Below are positions 24,956-33,634 of a stretch of 52,314 nucleotides of DNA, piece after piece. A model generated the notes under the pieces. That model worked only from the letters and a program-made list of their open reading frames with translations, did no database searches and was not told the origin of the DNA. Made by a program: the position numbers and the translations under genes. The stretch comes from Candidatus Aminicenantota bacterium (GTDB lineage: Bacteria; Acidobacteriota; Aminicenantia; Aminicenantales; Aminicenantaceae): the NCBI GenBank assembly GCA_016927475.1, contig JAFGMO010000070.1:1-52314 (forward strand), read 5' to 3'. How positions within the stretch are numbered: position 1 is the stretch's first letter; each line of letters starts with the position of its first letter.

Positions 24956-27015
24956 TTTTTTCTCCTAATGGAGGAAACCAGCTTTTTAATGTGTTCCTGG
25001 TCGGGATTGATTTCCAGGGATTTTTCCAGGGTGGCCAAAGCCTCTTCCATTTTTCCGAGATAATAGTAGCTGATTCCGGCGGCATTGAGAACCTCAAGGT
25101 TAGCCCCTTCTTTATCAAGGTAGTCTCTGTAATATTGGATGGCTTCCTCATATTTTTGGCTGTTCTGACAAGCGTCTCCCAGAAGTTTTAAAAATTTATA
25201 CTCCTTCTGGGTGGTTCCGGCAAAGGGTTTGAGGATATCAATGACACCTTGGTAATCCTCAGCCTGGAAAAGCAAACGGCTGTAGCCTTCGGCGAAAAGC
25301 AGTGATTGAGGTTGGGAACTATGGGCTTTTTCCAGGTATTGCCGGGCTTCATCGTATTTTTCCTGGTTGAACATCTGTCCTCCCAGGATGTAATCCGTTT
25401 TGGGATCGTCCGGTGAAACCGTTTCTTCTGAATAGATAAAAGGACGCGGAATGGATTCCAGGAAGGTGACGGAGAATTGAACGGAATCCGAAAGGACAAT
25501 CTTATTTTCGGCTGAAAGAATGTTGATATCCATGCTGTAGTAAGAAGTGGGAAAATCTTTGAGGATAAAACTTTCCAGAATCTGGCCGCGGGCGGAATAT
25601 CCGGAGATATCCTTGACCGAACGTTTGTATTCTTCATTGCCTTTATAAACGATGAACTGGACTTTGCCCGAGAGAAAAATTTCTTCCGTGATATTGGGAA
25701 TCTGGAAAAAGACGTAAAGGGTGTCGTTTTTACTGAATTCATTTTTTGAAACGGGGTAAACCTGTGTCCGGGCGTAGGAAAATGCTTTTTTTATGGCTGA
25801 CGGGTCGATTTTTTTGGCATGGTAGGCAAGAAGAGGAGGTGTCATTTCCATGGCTTCGGGAGCCGGTATGGTGATGTCTTTTTCGATCGAGGTAAATTCT
25901 TTGGAAACCCTGTTCTTCATCAGAAGGCTCAACTTATAATTTCCCTCTACTAAAGGAAAGGAACCGAAAAGGCTGAAAGGGCGGCTGCCCATTTTTGCAA
26001 GCTGTTCCTGTCCGAATTGAATGGGAATAAGTCTGTTGAACTGGAAAACCGTTTTCCCTTCTATGTTTGATATTTGTCCCGATATCTCAAGCGTTGTGTA
26101 GAATGAGCTTTGGTTCTGGTTAACGGACAGTCTGTCCGGTTCGATCAGGTAGTCGACGTAGGAAATACCGGATGGGTGGCGGAATACGAAAACAAGGCTG
26201 GCGCTGTCCATGTAATTCGCCGTATACTCCACTTCCACCATCTCCTTGAATTTGAGCAGTTTTTCAGCGTACATGTCTTTGATGCTTTTCTGGGGTTTGA
26301 CTTCGATATTGGACAAAAGGAGCTCCGAGGCGATGGATGGGGTCATCGAAGCGGCTGAAACCGTGTCTCCTCGTATAAGGCTTAATGAAGTGGCGGCCAG
26401 CTCGGGCTCGATGTTCTTAAGCTGGTAGTAGGCGGTCATATAATCCCGGGGATCACCGAAATAATGGACCAGTAAACTCTGGGGGCCGTCCCGCATGGGG
26501 CTGTAAAGCTCATAGTCTCCCGCTCCGTATTTTTTGTTGAAGACGACGTTAAAAGAGTCTGGAAGGCCATACTGAGACATCCCCTGGTAAAACCAGACAA
26601 TGGTAGGATAGATCTGGGTATAATTTTCATAACGTTCTATGGACCTGGGTTCACCTAGGATGATATAAATTCTGCCCCTGTCGGTACGCCAGCCCTCGGT
26701 CGGCGATCCCCGTCCCAGGTATTTATTGGCATACTGAATCCTGCGGTAATGTTCTTCTTTAAATTCATTTACCGGGGATTCCGGTGTCGGGTCCCGCTGC
26801 TTCCAGAAGGCGTTTATAAACATTTCCCTTTCCCGGTCATTCTCAAGCTGGAGAAAGACGTCCTTTTCCTTGGGTGTGATGATGTATACGACTTCTTCTT
26901 CCAGCCAGGTGCGGTAGTTTGGCGGGAGGTCTTCAGATTTGATTTTTTTTTGGGATCCATATGAAAGACAAAGAGTAACAAATAGGACGACGACAATAAT
27001 ATGTATTTTTTTCAT
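24952..27015 (-). CDS. GWxTD-domain protein with C-terminal TPR repeats
   Basis: The 687-aa protein has a signal peptide (about residues 1-20), a canonical GWxTD domain (about 35-200, with NAFWKQRDPTPES and GWRTD at residues 108-112 in EGWRTDRGRIYIILGEP), a long middle region that is probably a set of beta domains (about 230-540), and C-terminal TPR repeats (about 555-685). It is the first gene of a three-gene minus-strand operon, overlapping the lipoprotein gene by four bases (ATGA). The domain order suggests an exported scaffold. The family has no known activity, so function is not assigned. Confidence 0.87.
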   Translation of the reverse strand: MKKIHIIVVVLFVTLCLSYGSQKKIKSEDLPPNYRTWLEEEVVYIITPKEKDVFLQLENDREREMFINAFWKQRDPTPESPVNEFKEEHYRRIQYANKYLGRGSPTEGWRTDRGRIYIILGEPRSIERYENYTQIYPTIVWFYQGMSQYGLPDSFNVVFNKKYGAGDYELYSPMRDGPQSLLVHYFGDPRDYMTAYYQLKNIEPELAATSLSLIRGDTVSAASMTPSIASELLLSNIEVKPQKSIKDMYAEKLLKFKEMVEVEYTANYMDSASLVFVFRHPSGISYVDYLIEPDRLSVNQNQSSFYTTLEISGQISNIEGKTVFQFNRLIPIQFGQEQLAKMGSRPFSLFGSFPLVEGNYKLSLLMKNRVSKEFTSIEKDITIPAPEAMEMTPPLLAYHAKKIDPSAIKKAFSYARTQVYPVSKNEFSKNDTLYVFFQIPNITEEIFLSGKVQFIVYKGNEEYKRSVKDISGYSARGQILESFILKDFPTSYYSMDINILSAENKIVLSDSVQFSVTFLESIPRPFIYSEETVSPDDPKTDYILGGQMFNQEKYDEARQYLEKAHSSQPQSLLFAEGYSRLLFQAEDYQGVIDILKPFAGTTQKEYKFLKLLGDACQNSQKYEEAIQYYRDYLDKEGANLEVLNAAGISYYYLGKMEEALATLEKSLEINPDQEHIKKLVSSIRRKK

Positions 27016-27033
27016 GGTTTTCCTTATAAAAAT

Positions 27034-27062
27034 AAAATATCAAAATTGTGCTTTATCTGCAA
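27034..27062 (-). promoter_or_regulatory. Candidate sigma-70 promoter of the GWxTD operon
   Basis: On the minus strand TTGCAG (27062-27057), 17 bases and TATTTT (27039-27034) end about 19 bases before the ATG at 27015. Confidence 0.35.
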
Positions 27063-27096
27063 GATATAGCGCTGGAAATTTATTTTCCCAATCGTC

Positions 27097-27120
27097 AATA
27101 ATCCGGAATTTTGGATTATT
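27097..27120. promoter_or_regulatory. Inverted repeat AATAATCC-N8-GGATTATT
   Basis: Perfect 8-bp arms with an 8-base spacer lie 35 bases upstream of the candidate minus promoter and about 200 bases ahead of the plus-strand gene at 27322. It may be a shared operator of the divergent genes. The rest of this 306-base spacer has a CTTGC-N7-GCAAG hairpin (27259-27275) and no gene. Confidence 0.4.
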
Positions 27121-27321
27121 TAATGGAGGTCATACCTTATCCCCAAAAACTTCGTTTTTTTTTTTGGATGCAGGCATTTTTTATGAATATTACAGGATAG
27201 TAAAATTGTGACTAATTTGTTATAGTAAATGTTTCAACTTTCTTATGTACGAGCCAAGCTTGCCCGTAAAGCAAGTTAAGATAGTGATCATGCGTCACTT
27301 ATTACATTTAGAGGAGTCATT

Positions 27322-28383
27322 ATGAAAGCCAAAACCATTGCTACAGCAGCTCTCATTTTTGGTCTGGTTTTTTTGCTGTCGAGTCCGCCGCAGTTGGCGG
27401 CCAGCGTGAAGAAGAACCAGGAAAAACCGGCCTCAGTTGCAAAAATACCCCAAACGGTCAAAACCGTATTCAACGAAGGCCTGCAGACAGGGCAGACGAG
27501 GGTGGATATTCCTTTCGAGATCCAAGATCATTATTATTTTCCAGCCGGCCAGAACCTGCATAATGTTTATCTTTTTACCTTGAAAAATGCTGACCTCGTA
27601 TTTACGCCGGTGATTTCGCTGGATGAGACAACGGAAGAAGCGGAAAAGAAGCTGGAATCCAAACTGCATGTTTTTCTCCAGTTCAACAATAAAACCGGAG
27701 AACAGGTTGGTGAAGTAGTAAAGGAAATTTATATTCCTTTTACCATGAAGGTCAATGAGAATGATTATGATCCTGAGGAAACGGGTCTTTATTCCATTGC
27801 CTATCCTCTTCCTCCGGGAGATTACATTTTGTCCATGGCCATCGCTTCCCAGGATCTTTCAAAGATCGGAGCACAGCACTTTGAATTTTCTCTGCCAAAC
27901 GGAGCGGCATTCACGGACACCTTGAAAACAACGCCCATTCTTTTTGTGAAAAATATAGAGCAGCTCTCCGCTCCCGAGACCCAGATGGAGGTTCACAAGG
28001 GATTCTTCAGATATTCCGTTCTCAAAATCGAGCCCAACATGGAAAAGATTTATGCTTCCGGGGAAGGTCTCGATATCCTCTTTTATATTTTTGGTGTTCG
28101 GCCCAACGAGACAAACAAATTCGACCTGGATATTGTTTATTCCGTGAAGCAGGGAGATGAGGATGTCATCCGTTATCCCGTCCAGAAATACGACGCACCG
28201 ATCATCAGCCAGCAGCTCCCCTTAACCCGAACCCTCCTGATCAAAACAACAAAAGATGGAAAAACCGAGGAAAAGCGTGAACAAAAGAATCTGGAACCGG
28301 GGAAATATGTTTTCAGCATGGAGATCAAAGATAATATCTCCGGAAATAATGTAACAGCGACCGTAGAATTCGAGGTAAAGTGA
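27322..28383 (+). CDS. Secreted beta-rich protein of unknown function, 353 aa
   Basis: A signal peptide (about residues 1-27, ending LAAS) leads into a sequence of alternating hydrophobic residues that suggests beta-sandwich domains throughout, with no helix-rich or catalytic region. Motifs such as YPLPPGDYILSMAIAS and LEPGKYVFSMEIKDN resemble the carrier-type beta domains found in the middle of GWxTD proteins. I do not recognise a family. GAGGAG precedes the ATG. It is transcribed divergently from the GWxTD operon and ends in a strong terminator, so it may be a partner of those proteins. Confidence 0.75.
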   Translation: MKAKTIATAALIFGLVFLLSSPPQLAASVKKNQEKPASVAKIPQTVKTVFNEGLQTGQTRVDIPFEIQDHYYFPAGQNLHNVYLFTLKNADLVFTPVISLDETTEEAEKKLESKLHVFLQFNNKTGEQVGEVVKEIYIPFTMKVNENDYDPEETGLYSIAYPLPPGDYILSMAIASQDLSKIGAQHFEFSLPNGAAFTDTLKTTPILFVKNIEQLSAPETQMEVHKGFFRYSVLKIEPNMEKIYASGEGLDILFYIFGVRPNETNKFDLDIVYSVKQGDEDVIRYPVQKYDAPIISQQLPLTRTLLIKTTKDGKTEEKREQKNLEPGKYVFSMEIKDNISGNNVTATVEFEVK

Positions 28384-28430
28384 TCGTTCTCTATTTGAAA
28401 ATTTTTTGATCCAACGACGAATTTTTTAAA

Positions 28431-28464
28431 GGAGCGGTGCTCCTCAGGGGCCCGCTCCTTTTTT
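28431..28464 (+). terminator. Rho-independent terminator
   Basis: GGAGCGG pairs with CCGCTCC across a 14-base loop and six T follow. It ends the transcript of the gene at 27322 and isolates the pgs operon downstream. Confidence 0.85.
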
Positions 28465-28523
28465 CTTTATCGACTTTTATGGATGGTGTGGCACAAAAAG
28501 GATTCCCTATGAGGATTAAGGTC

Positions 28524-28551
28524 TTGCGGATTTCCGGGAAGCGGTTATAAC
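28524..28551 (+). promoter_or_regulatory. Candidate sigma-70 promoter of the pgs operon
   Basis: TTGCGG (28524-28529), 16 bases and TATAAC (28546-28551) end ten bases before the ATG at 28562, which would give a nearly leaderless transcript; no clear ribosome site precedes the ATG. Confidence 0.35.
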
Positions 28552-28561
28552 GGCGGCAAAC

Positions 28562-29746
28562 ATGAAATTTGTCTTTTTATCCTCGGGCTGTGTGATTTTT
28601 TTTATTATTTTTCTTACGGTTGAACGGTTGCTTTTGGATAGCAGGCGCCGGGCCGTTTCTCTCCGTGTTTGTGTTTTTGGTACCCGGGGAAAGTCGAGCG
28701 TAACGCGTCTTGTTGCAGCCGCCTTAAGAGAAAATGGGCTTCAGGTTCTCGCCCGGACAACGGGTTCCCGGCCGGTGTTGATCTATCCTGACGGACGTGA
28801 GGAGGAAATCATACGGGACGGCCCCCCCACCATTCTTGAGGGTAAGAAGGTCCTTCGTCTGGCTAAAGAATGCAGAGTGGATATCCTTGTCGTTGAGCTG
28901 ATGAGCATTCGCCCGGAGTGCCTGCGGGCGGAATCCGTCCGGTTGTTCAAACCGCAGTTTTTGATCTGCACCAATTTCCGGCTCGATCACCTGGAAGCGC
29001 TGGGACCGAAACGGGAAAATATCGCTGTTTCCTTTTCTGAAGCTGTTCCCGGGGGAGCGAAAGTTTTTATTCTTAGGGAAGAAACAAATCCGCCCTTTGT
29101 AGAGCGTTTGCAAAAAAGACGGGCAGAAATAATACCCGTTTCCTGCCGTAGAGAAAATTTCGACGGCCAGAGCTTCTTCGATTTTCCGGAAAATTTTTCT
29201 CTGGCCCTGGCGGCCGCGGAGTCTCTTGGAGTGAATAAAAAGACGGCGTTAAGGGGAATGACACGGGCCGCCCCGGACATCGGCGGCCTTAAAATCTGGA
29301 AGATGAAGAAAAAATCCTCATCGCGTTTTCTGATTTTTGTCAGTCTTTTTGCGGCCAACGAACCCGAATCGACGAGCCGCGCTTTATCCCTTCTCCGGGA
29401 AAAAGGGATTTTTACCGGCACCGAAGTGGGAGCGATATTAAGTCTTCGAGGGGACAGGGGAGACAGAACCCTCCAGTGGCTGGAGTGCTTCAAAGGGGGC
29501 GGATTTCCTGAGTTCAACCGGGGGATTCTCATCGGGGAACAGGCTACCCTTTTCCGCCGGCGATTGGGTTTGGCGGGACAAAAATGGAAGGCTTACCGTA
29601 AAATCACACCGGAAGAAATTTTTCATAAAGAACTGGAAAAAAATCCGGATCGGGATATCTGCTTGGTTGGTTTGGGCAACATCGTCGGTTTCGGAAGGGA
29701 CGCGGTGGATTATTTCGAAAAAAGAGGCATGGCCTATGGCTTATGA
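28562..29746 (+). CDS. pgsB: Poly-gamma-glutamate synthase subunit PgsB/CapB
   Basis: An N-terminal membrane helix (about residues 2-20) is followed by a Mur-ligase-type ATP-binding loop (GTRGKSS, residues 40-46) and the CapB signature regions ARTTGSRPVL, VVELMSIRPECLR and TNFRLDHLEALG. PgsB links glutamate residues through the gamma carboxylate with ATP, working with PgsC at the inner membrane to make a capsule-like polymer. At 394 aa it is of usual length. Its stop overlaps the pgsC start by 11 bases. The stretch after about residue 280 (SRFLIFVSLFAANEPESTS) is also typical of the family. Confidence 0.92.
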   Translation: MKFVFLSSGCVIFFIIFLTVERLLLDSRRRAVSLRVCVFGTRGKSSVTRLVAAALRENGLQVLARTTGSRPVLIYPDGREEEIIRDGPPTILEGKKVLRLAKECRVDILVVELMSIRPECLRAESVRLFKPQFLICTNFRLDHLEALGPKRENIAVSFSEAVPGGAKVFILREETNPPFVERLQKRRAEIIPVSCRRENFDGQSFFDFPENFSLALAAAESLGVNKKTALRGMTRAAPDIGGLKIWKMKKKSSSRFLIFVSLFAANEPESTSRALSLLREKGIFTGTEVGAILSLRGDRGDRTLQWLECFKGGGFPEFNRGILIGEQATLFRRRLGLAGQKWKAYRKITPEEIFHKELEKNPDRDICLVGLGNIVGFGRDAVDYFEKRGMAYGL

Positions 29747-30176
29747 AACACTTCTTATCGGAATTCTTGCGGCTCTGCTTTTTGTCGAAATCTTCGATTT
29801 TTATCCGGGAGGGATCATCGTCCCGGCTTATTTCGCCTTATTCCTGGATCAACCTCTGAGGGTTCTGGTTACGCTGCTTATCGCCGGTTTGAGCCTGGTG
29901 TGTTTTAAAGGTCTGGCCCGGTGTTTTCTTCTTTTCGGTAAAAGGCGTTTTGTTTTTTTGGTCTTGATAGGCGCTCTTTTGTCCCAGGTTTGGTTTATGC
30001 TGGCGCCTTCCCCGGCCGCAGATCCGGCGGGATGGCAAGCCATCGGTTGGGTCATTCCCGGCCTTTTAGCCAACAACCTGGAGAGGCAAAAAATCCTGCC
30101 TACGCTGGGCGCACTGGTGAGCGTCGCCGTACTGACCTATTTTTTTGTTCGTATTCTGGTCTCGTTGGGTCTATGA
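29736..30176 (+). CDS. pgsC: Poly-gamma-glutamate biosynthesis membrane protein PgsC/CapC
   Basis: The 146-aa protein is mostly membrane-embedded, with four or five helices, and begins MAYETLLIGILAALLFVEIF followed by YPGGIIVPAYFALF, the conserved PgsC start. It forms the synthase core with PgsB. The ATG at 29736 is chosen because it yields the family's N-terminus and overlaps the pgsB stop; a frame extension upstream to 29667 is only read-through inside pgsB. It overlaps pgsW by four bases (ATGA), so the three genes are translated as a unit. Confidence 0.9.
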   Translation: MAYETLLIGILAALLFVEIFDFYPGGIIVPAYFALFLDQPLRVLVTLLIAGLSLVCFKGLARCFLLFGKRRFVFLVLIGALLSQVWFMLAPSPAADPAGWQAIGWVIPGLLANNLERQKILPTLGALVSVAVLTYFFVRILVSLGL

Positions 30177-31306
30177 AATCGGAGCTATTAGAGGAAAAAT
30201 CCATGGTGTTTTTGAAACAAAAGGGAGAGGGAAATCGGAAACGGAAATACGGACGGAGCCTTAGTTTTCTTGCAATCCTCAGTCTTGTTTTTTTTATTCT
30301 ATCCCGCTTGATTCCTAACTGGGCGACGCGTTCCCTAAGAGAAGACATGCTTCAAGCGTCGAAGCTTATGTCCCGGTCCATCAAAACCCTAAAGGATTAC
30401 CGCAGAGCAAAAGGAATATCCATTGATCCCACCATCGATATCAACCGAACTGGACTGATCGGATTGGAAACATCCCCTCTGACTACTTCTCTTGGGGGGC
30501 TCAAGGCCAAGAGGACATCGGTCAATCCTGATTTTGCCGGGCTGGTTGTCTATCTTTTTAAAAAAGCGGGTGTCGGGACGGGCGATACCATTGCCGTCGG
30601 AGCTTCCGGCTCGTTTCCGGCTCTTATTCTTTCCGTTCTCTCCGCAGCGGAGGTTTTAAAGCTTGATACACTGCTCTATTATTCCCTGGGAGCTTCCCAG
30701 TGGGGTGCCAACCATCCCGAGTTCCACTGGCTCACCATGGAGGATTGTCTTTCCCGGGCCGGTATCTTTGATACCGCTCCCCTGGCCGTTTCACTAGGGG
30801 GCGAGGAAGACACCGGGAAAAACATCGGACCTGAGCTTCGGGCCGCCCTTTTAGAACTCGTCGAAAAAAAAGGTTTTAGGCTTCTCGAGGAACCCGACTT
30901 CGAAAAAAATGTTGCTTCCCGAATGCGGATCTACCTTCAGGCCGCCGGGGATAAAAAGATTAAAGCTTTTATAAATGTCGGGGGAAACACTCCTAATATC
31001 GGAGTGGATTCCGAGATTCTGAACCTTAAACCGGGGCTGGTCCAGGTGACAAAAATACCTCCCCGTCCCCGAAGGGGAATGGTTTTTGAGATGGCGGCTA
31101 GGGATATCCCCGTCATTCATCTTTTGTTCATCAAAGGGCTCGCTGAACGCTACGGCTTGCCCTGGGATCCCGTCCCCCTTCCCAGGCCCGGCGAAAGCCC
31201 TCTGTTTTCCTCAGTCATAGAAAAACATCCTTCTTTTTTTTCCCTGGCCGTGCTTTATGTTATTCTTTTTACTGTGGTCTTCCTGTTCCGGAAAAAAATC
31301 GGATGA
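30173..31306 (+). CDS. pgsW: Poly-gamma-glutamate system protein (PgsW-like)
   Basis: The 377-aa protein has an N-terminal membrane helix (about residues 28-47) and a C-terminal one (about 352-370), with a globular part between that contains SLGGLKAKRTSVNPDFAGLVV, VGASGSFPALILSVL, LLYYSLGASQWGANHPEFHW and FINVGGNTPNIG. This matches the poly-gamma-glutamate system protein family that accompanies pgsB and pgsC in diverse bacteria and whose biochemical role is unknown. The start at 30173 is set by the ATGA overlap with pgsC. A CapA/PgsA metallophosphatase-like export subunit and a Cap D hydrolase are absent here. Confidence 0.87.
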   Translation: MKSELLEEKSMVFLKQKGEGNRKRKYGRSLSFLAILSLVFFILSRLIPNWATRSLREDMLQASKLMSRSIKTLKDYRRAKGISIDPTIDINRTGLIGLETSPLTTSLGGLKAKRTSVNPDFAGLVVYLFKKAGVGTGDTIAVGASGSFPALILSVLSAAEVLKLDTLLYYSLGASQWGANHPEFHWLTMEDCLSRAGIFDTAPLAVSLGGEEDTGKNIGPELRAALLELVEKKGFRLLEEPDFEKNVASRMRIYLQAAGDKKIKAFINVGGNTPNIGVDSEILNLKPGLVQVTKIPPRPRRGMVFEMAARDIPVIHLLFIKGLAERYGLPWDPVPLPRPGESPLFSSVIEKHPSFFSLAVLYVILFTVVFLFRKKIG

Positions 31307-31347
31307 CCCGGCCGATGATGAGGATTGCAGCAGACGGAACGGAATGC

Positions 31348-31376
31348 TTGACATACTGCATTTTGTTGAGTATATT
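31348..31376 (+). promoter_or_regulatory. Sigma-70 promoter of the ribonucleotide reductase gene
   Basis: TTGACA (31348-31353), a 17-base spacer and TATATT (31371-31376) form a near-consensus promoter. Transcription would start near 31383. Confidence 0.7.
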
Positions 31377-31385
31377 CGATTAACC

Positions 31386-31398
31386 CCCATATAATGGG
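31386..31398. promoter_or_regulatory. Inverted repeat CCCAT-ATA-ATGGG at the transcription start
   Basis: Perfect 5-bp arms around ATA lie just past the predicted start point, where a repressor would block initiation. The ATAT-containing core is faintly like an NrdR box, but the outer bases do not fit that consensus. No cobalamin riboswitch is visible. Confidence 0.35.
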
Positions 31399-31425
31399 TA
31401 GGTTGGTATAAGCAGGAAGATTATC

Positions 31426-33513
31426 ATGCCCGGTGCCGAAGGTTTTTCGAACAATGCCCTAAGGATTCTGAAGGCGCGCTATTTCAAAAAAAACGAAAAG
31501 GGCGAATTCCTGGATAAGTCCCCATCCGACCTTTTCAGACGTGTTGCCCGTGCCGTAGCCGCTGTCGAAAAAACGGACAAAGACCAAAAAAAATGGGAGG
31601 ATATTTTTTTCCGTATGATGATGCGGCGTGACTTTTTCCCCAATTCGCCCACTCTTACCGGGGCGGGACGGGGAATGTGCCTCAGCGCCTGTTTTGTTCT
31701 TCCCATCGAGGATTCGATGGAATCCATTTTTGAAACCGTCAAAAATACGGCCCTCGTTCACAAAGAAGGGGGCGGAACGGGATTTGATTTCAGCCGTCTT
31801 CGCCCGCGGGGCAGTTTCGTCCGCCGGACCCAGGGAATCGCCTCCGGTCCCGTTTCTTTTCTCCGGGTCATCGACGCCGCCACTGAAGCCGTCAAACAGG
31901 GGGGAACGCGCAGGGGTGCCAACATGGGGATTCTTCGGGTGGACCATCCCGATATCGAAGAATTCATCAACCTGAAAAAGGAAGGAAGAGGCCTGACCAA
32001 TTTCAACATCTCTGTGGCGGTGACGGATAAATTCATGGAAGCCGTGAAAAATGAAACATCCTATGACCTGTATGATCCCTACCAAAAGAAAAAATCAGGA
32101 AAGAAAAAGGCCAGGGATATATTCGACAAAATCCGGGATTCCGCCTGGGCCGTCGGCGATCCCGGTTTGGTTTTTATCGACCGGATCAACAGCATGAATC
32201 CTACAGCAGGCCTGGGGTCTATTCGCGCCACCAATCCCTGCGGTGAACAACCCCTACATGATTATGAATCCTGTAATCTGGGATCGATCAATCTTTCTCA
32301 TTTTTATGACCCGGATAAACGGGACGGTTTTGATATGGCCCGCTTTGAAAAAACCATTGCCCGGTCTGTCCGTTTTCTGGATAACGTCATCGAGGCCAAT
32401 GTTTATCCTCTTCCGCAAATCGAGACGATTACCAAGGCAAACCGAAGGGTAGGCTTGGGAGTTATGGGCTGGGCCGACCTTTTAATAAAACGACGCATTC
32501 CCTATGATTCGAAAAAAGCTCTCGATGCGGCTCGAAAAATCGCCGCAGCCTTGCGAAAAGCGGCTCTGGAGGCTTCCCGCGATCTTGCAGAAGAAAGAGG
32601 CAGTTTCCCCAACATCGACAAATCCCTGTATAAAGGAAAAAAGATGCGTAATGCGGCCGTGCTGACCATTGCCCCGACGGGAACCATTTCACGTCTGGCC
32701 GGCTGCTCTTCAAGCATAGAACCGTTGTTTGCCCTGGAATTTACGTCGAAAATCATCGATGGAGAGCTGAAAGATATCCATCCTTTATACGCAGAATGGA
32801 AAAAGAGCCATTCAGGAAAGCCTCTCCCTCCTTTTTTTCGAACGGCTCATGAGATATCACCCGAATGGCATATCCAAATGCAGGCGGCCTTTCAGGAGTT
32901 CGTGGATAATTCCGTCTCCAAAACGGTCAACCTTCCCAACAGCGCACCTCCGGAGGATGTTGAAAAAACGTATCTATCGGCCTATGAACTGAAAACAAAG
33001 GGAGTGACCGTCTACAGAGACGGATGCCGCAGGGAACAGGTTCTCAACATTTCCGGCCGTACCCTCCATCCACAGGAGCGGCCCACCTCCATCCCCTCTG
33101 TTACCGACAAGATCAAGACAGGCTTTGGAAACCTCTACGTGACCATATCCTTTTATAAAGATAAGCCTTTTGAAGTTTTTACCAGCATAGGTAAGAGCGG
33201 TTACTCTACCATGGCCGACGCTGAGGCCTTGGGGCGGCTTATATCCCTTGCTCTCCGCAGCGGTGTCGAGGCCAAGGATGTTATTCAACAGCTTAAGGGT
33301 ATCGGTGGTTCGGAACCCGTCTTCACCGAAGGGGGGCTTGTTCAATCCATCCCGGATGCCATCGCCAAGGTTTTGGAAAGACATGTCGGAACGGCTGAAA
33401 ACACGGAAAAAGATGTTTTTTCTCTGAGGTGCCGAATGTGCGGGGCAACACTCCCTGAACAGAAATGCCCCACCTGTCCAAACTGCGGCTGGAACCGGTG
33501 TTCAGGGACCTAA
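31426..33513 (+). CDS. nrdJ: Adenosylcobalamin-dependent (class II) ribonucleotide reductase
   Basis: The enzyme reduces ribonucleotides to deoxyribonucleotides using B12 to make the thiyl radical, with no oxygen requirement. Visible features are FPNSPTLTGAGRG with Cys89 in LSACFVLP, HKEGGGTGFDFSRLRP, QGGTRRGANMGIL, the radical cysteine Cys272 in NPCGEQPL, Cys283 in CNLGSINL, and APTGTISRLAGCSSSIEP. The C-terminus (RCRMCG...CPTCPNCGWNRC) is a zinc-ribbon/redox tail. At 695 aa it is a short class II form. It is single, preceded by a near-consensus promoter, and has a weak terminator behind it. Confidence 0.94.
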   Translation: MPGAEGFSNNALRILKARYFKKNEKGEFLDKSPSDLFRRVARAVAAVEKTDKDQKKWEDIFFRMMMRRDFFPNSPTLTGAGRGMCLSACFVLPIEDSMESIFETVKNTALVHKEGGGTGFDFSRLRPRGSFVRRTQGIASGPVSFLRVIDAATEAVKQGGTRRGANMGILRVDHPDIEEFINLKKEGRGLTNFNISVAVTDKFMEAVKNETSYDLYDPYQKKKSGKKKARDIFDKIRDSAWAVGDPGLVFIDRINSMNPTAGLGSIRATNPCGEQPLHDYESCNLGSINLSHFYDPDKRDGFDMARFEKTIARSVRFLDNVIEANVYPLPQIETITKANRRVGLGVMGWADLLIKRRIPYDSKKALDAARKIAAALRKAALEASRDLAEERGSFPNIDKSLYKGKKMRNAAVLTIAPTGTISRLAGCSSSIEPLFALEFTSKIIDGELKDIHPLYAEWKKSHSGKPLPPFFRTAHEISPEWHIQMQAAFQEFVDNSVSKTVNLPNSAPPEDVEKTYLSAYELKTKGVTVYRDGCRREQVLNISGRTLHPQERPTSIPSVTDKIKTGFGNLYVTISFYKDKPFEVFTSIGKSGYSTMADAEALGRLISLALRSGVEAKDVIQQLKGIGGSEPVFTEGGLVQSIPDAIAKVLERHVGTAENTEKDVFSLRCRMCGATLPEQKCPTCPNCGWNRCSGT

Positions 33514-33546
33514 AATGAATGCGATGCTGGGATTTACCCGAGAAAT

Positions 33547-33573
33547 AAGGGGGAAACAAAGACCCTTTTTTTT
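33547..33573 (+). terminator. Weak rho-independent terminator
   Basis: AAGGG and CCCTT pair around an 11-base loop and are followed by a long T-run. It lies between the convergent nrdJ and deacylase genes. Confidence 0.5.
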
Positions 33574-33634
33574 CTTGGTGATTATTTGACGGTGAGGTAA
33601 GCCCGGAACAAGAAATGCTTAAATCTCTTTATGT

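Noticed and set aside
28488..28506. TGGCAC followed by an AT-rich stretch upstream of pgsB, resembling a sigma-54 -24 element
   Set aside because: The -12 position reads AT instead of GC at the correct ten-base spacing, so the promoter does not fit.
29990..30172. An N-terminal extension of the PgsW-like frame upstream of 30173
   Set aside because: It lies within pgsC, has no ribosome site and is not membrane-like, and the ATGA overlap at 30173 gives the family's start.
31307..31425. A cobalamin riboswitch ahead of the B12-dependent reductase
   Set aside because: The leader is only about 45 bases after the promoter and shows no B12-box or multi-stem structure.
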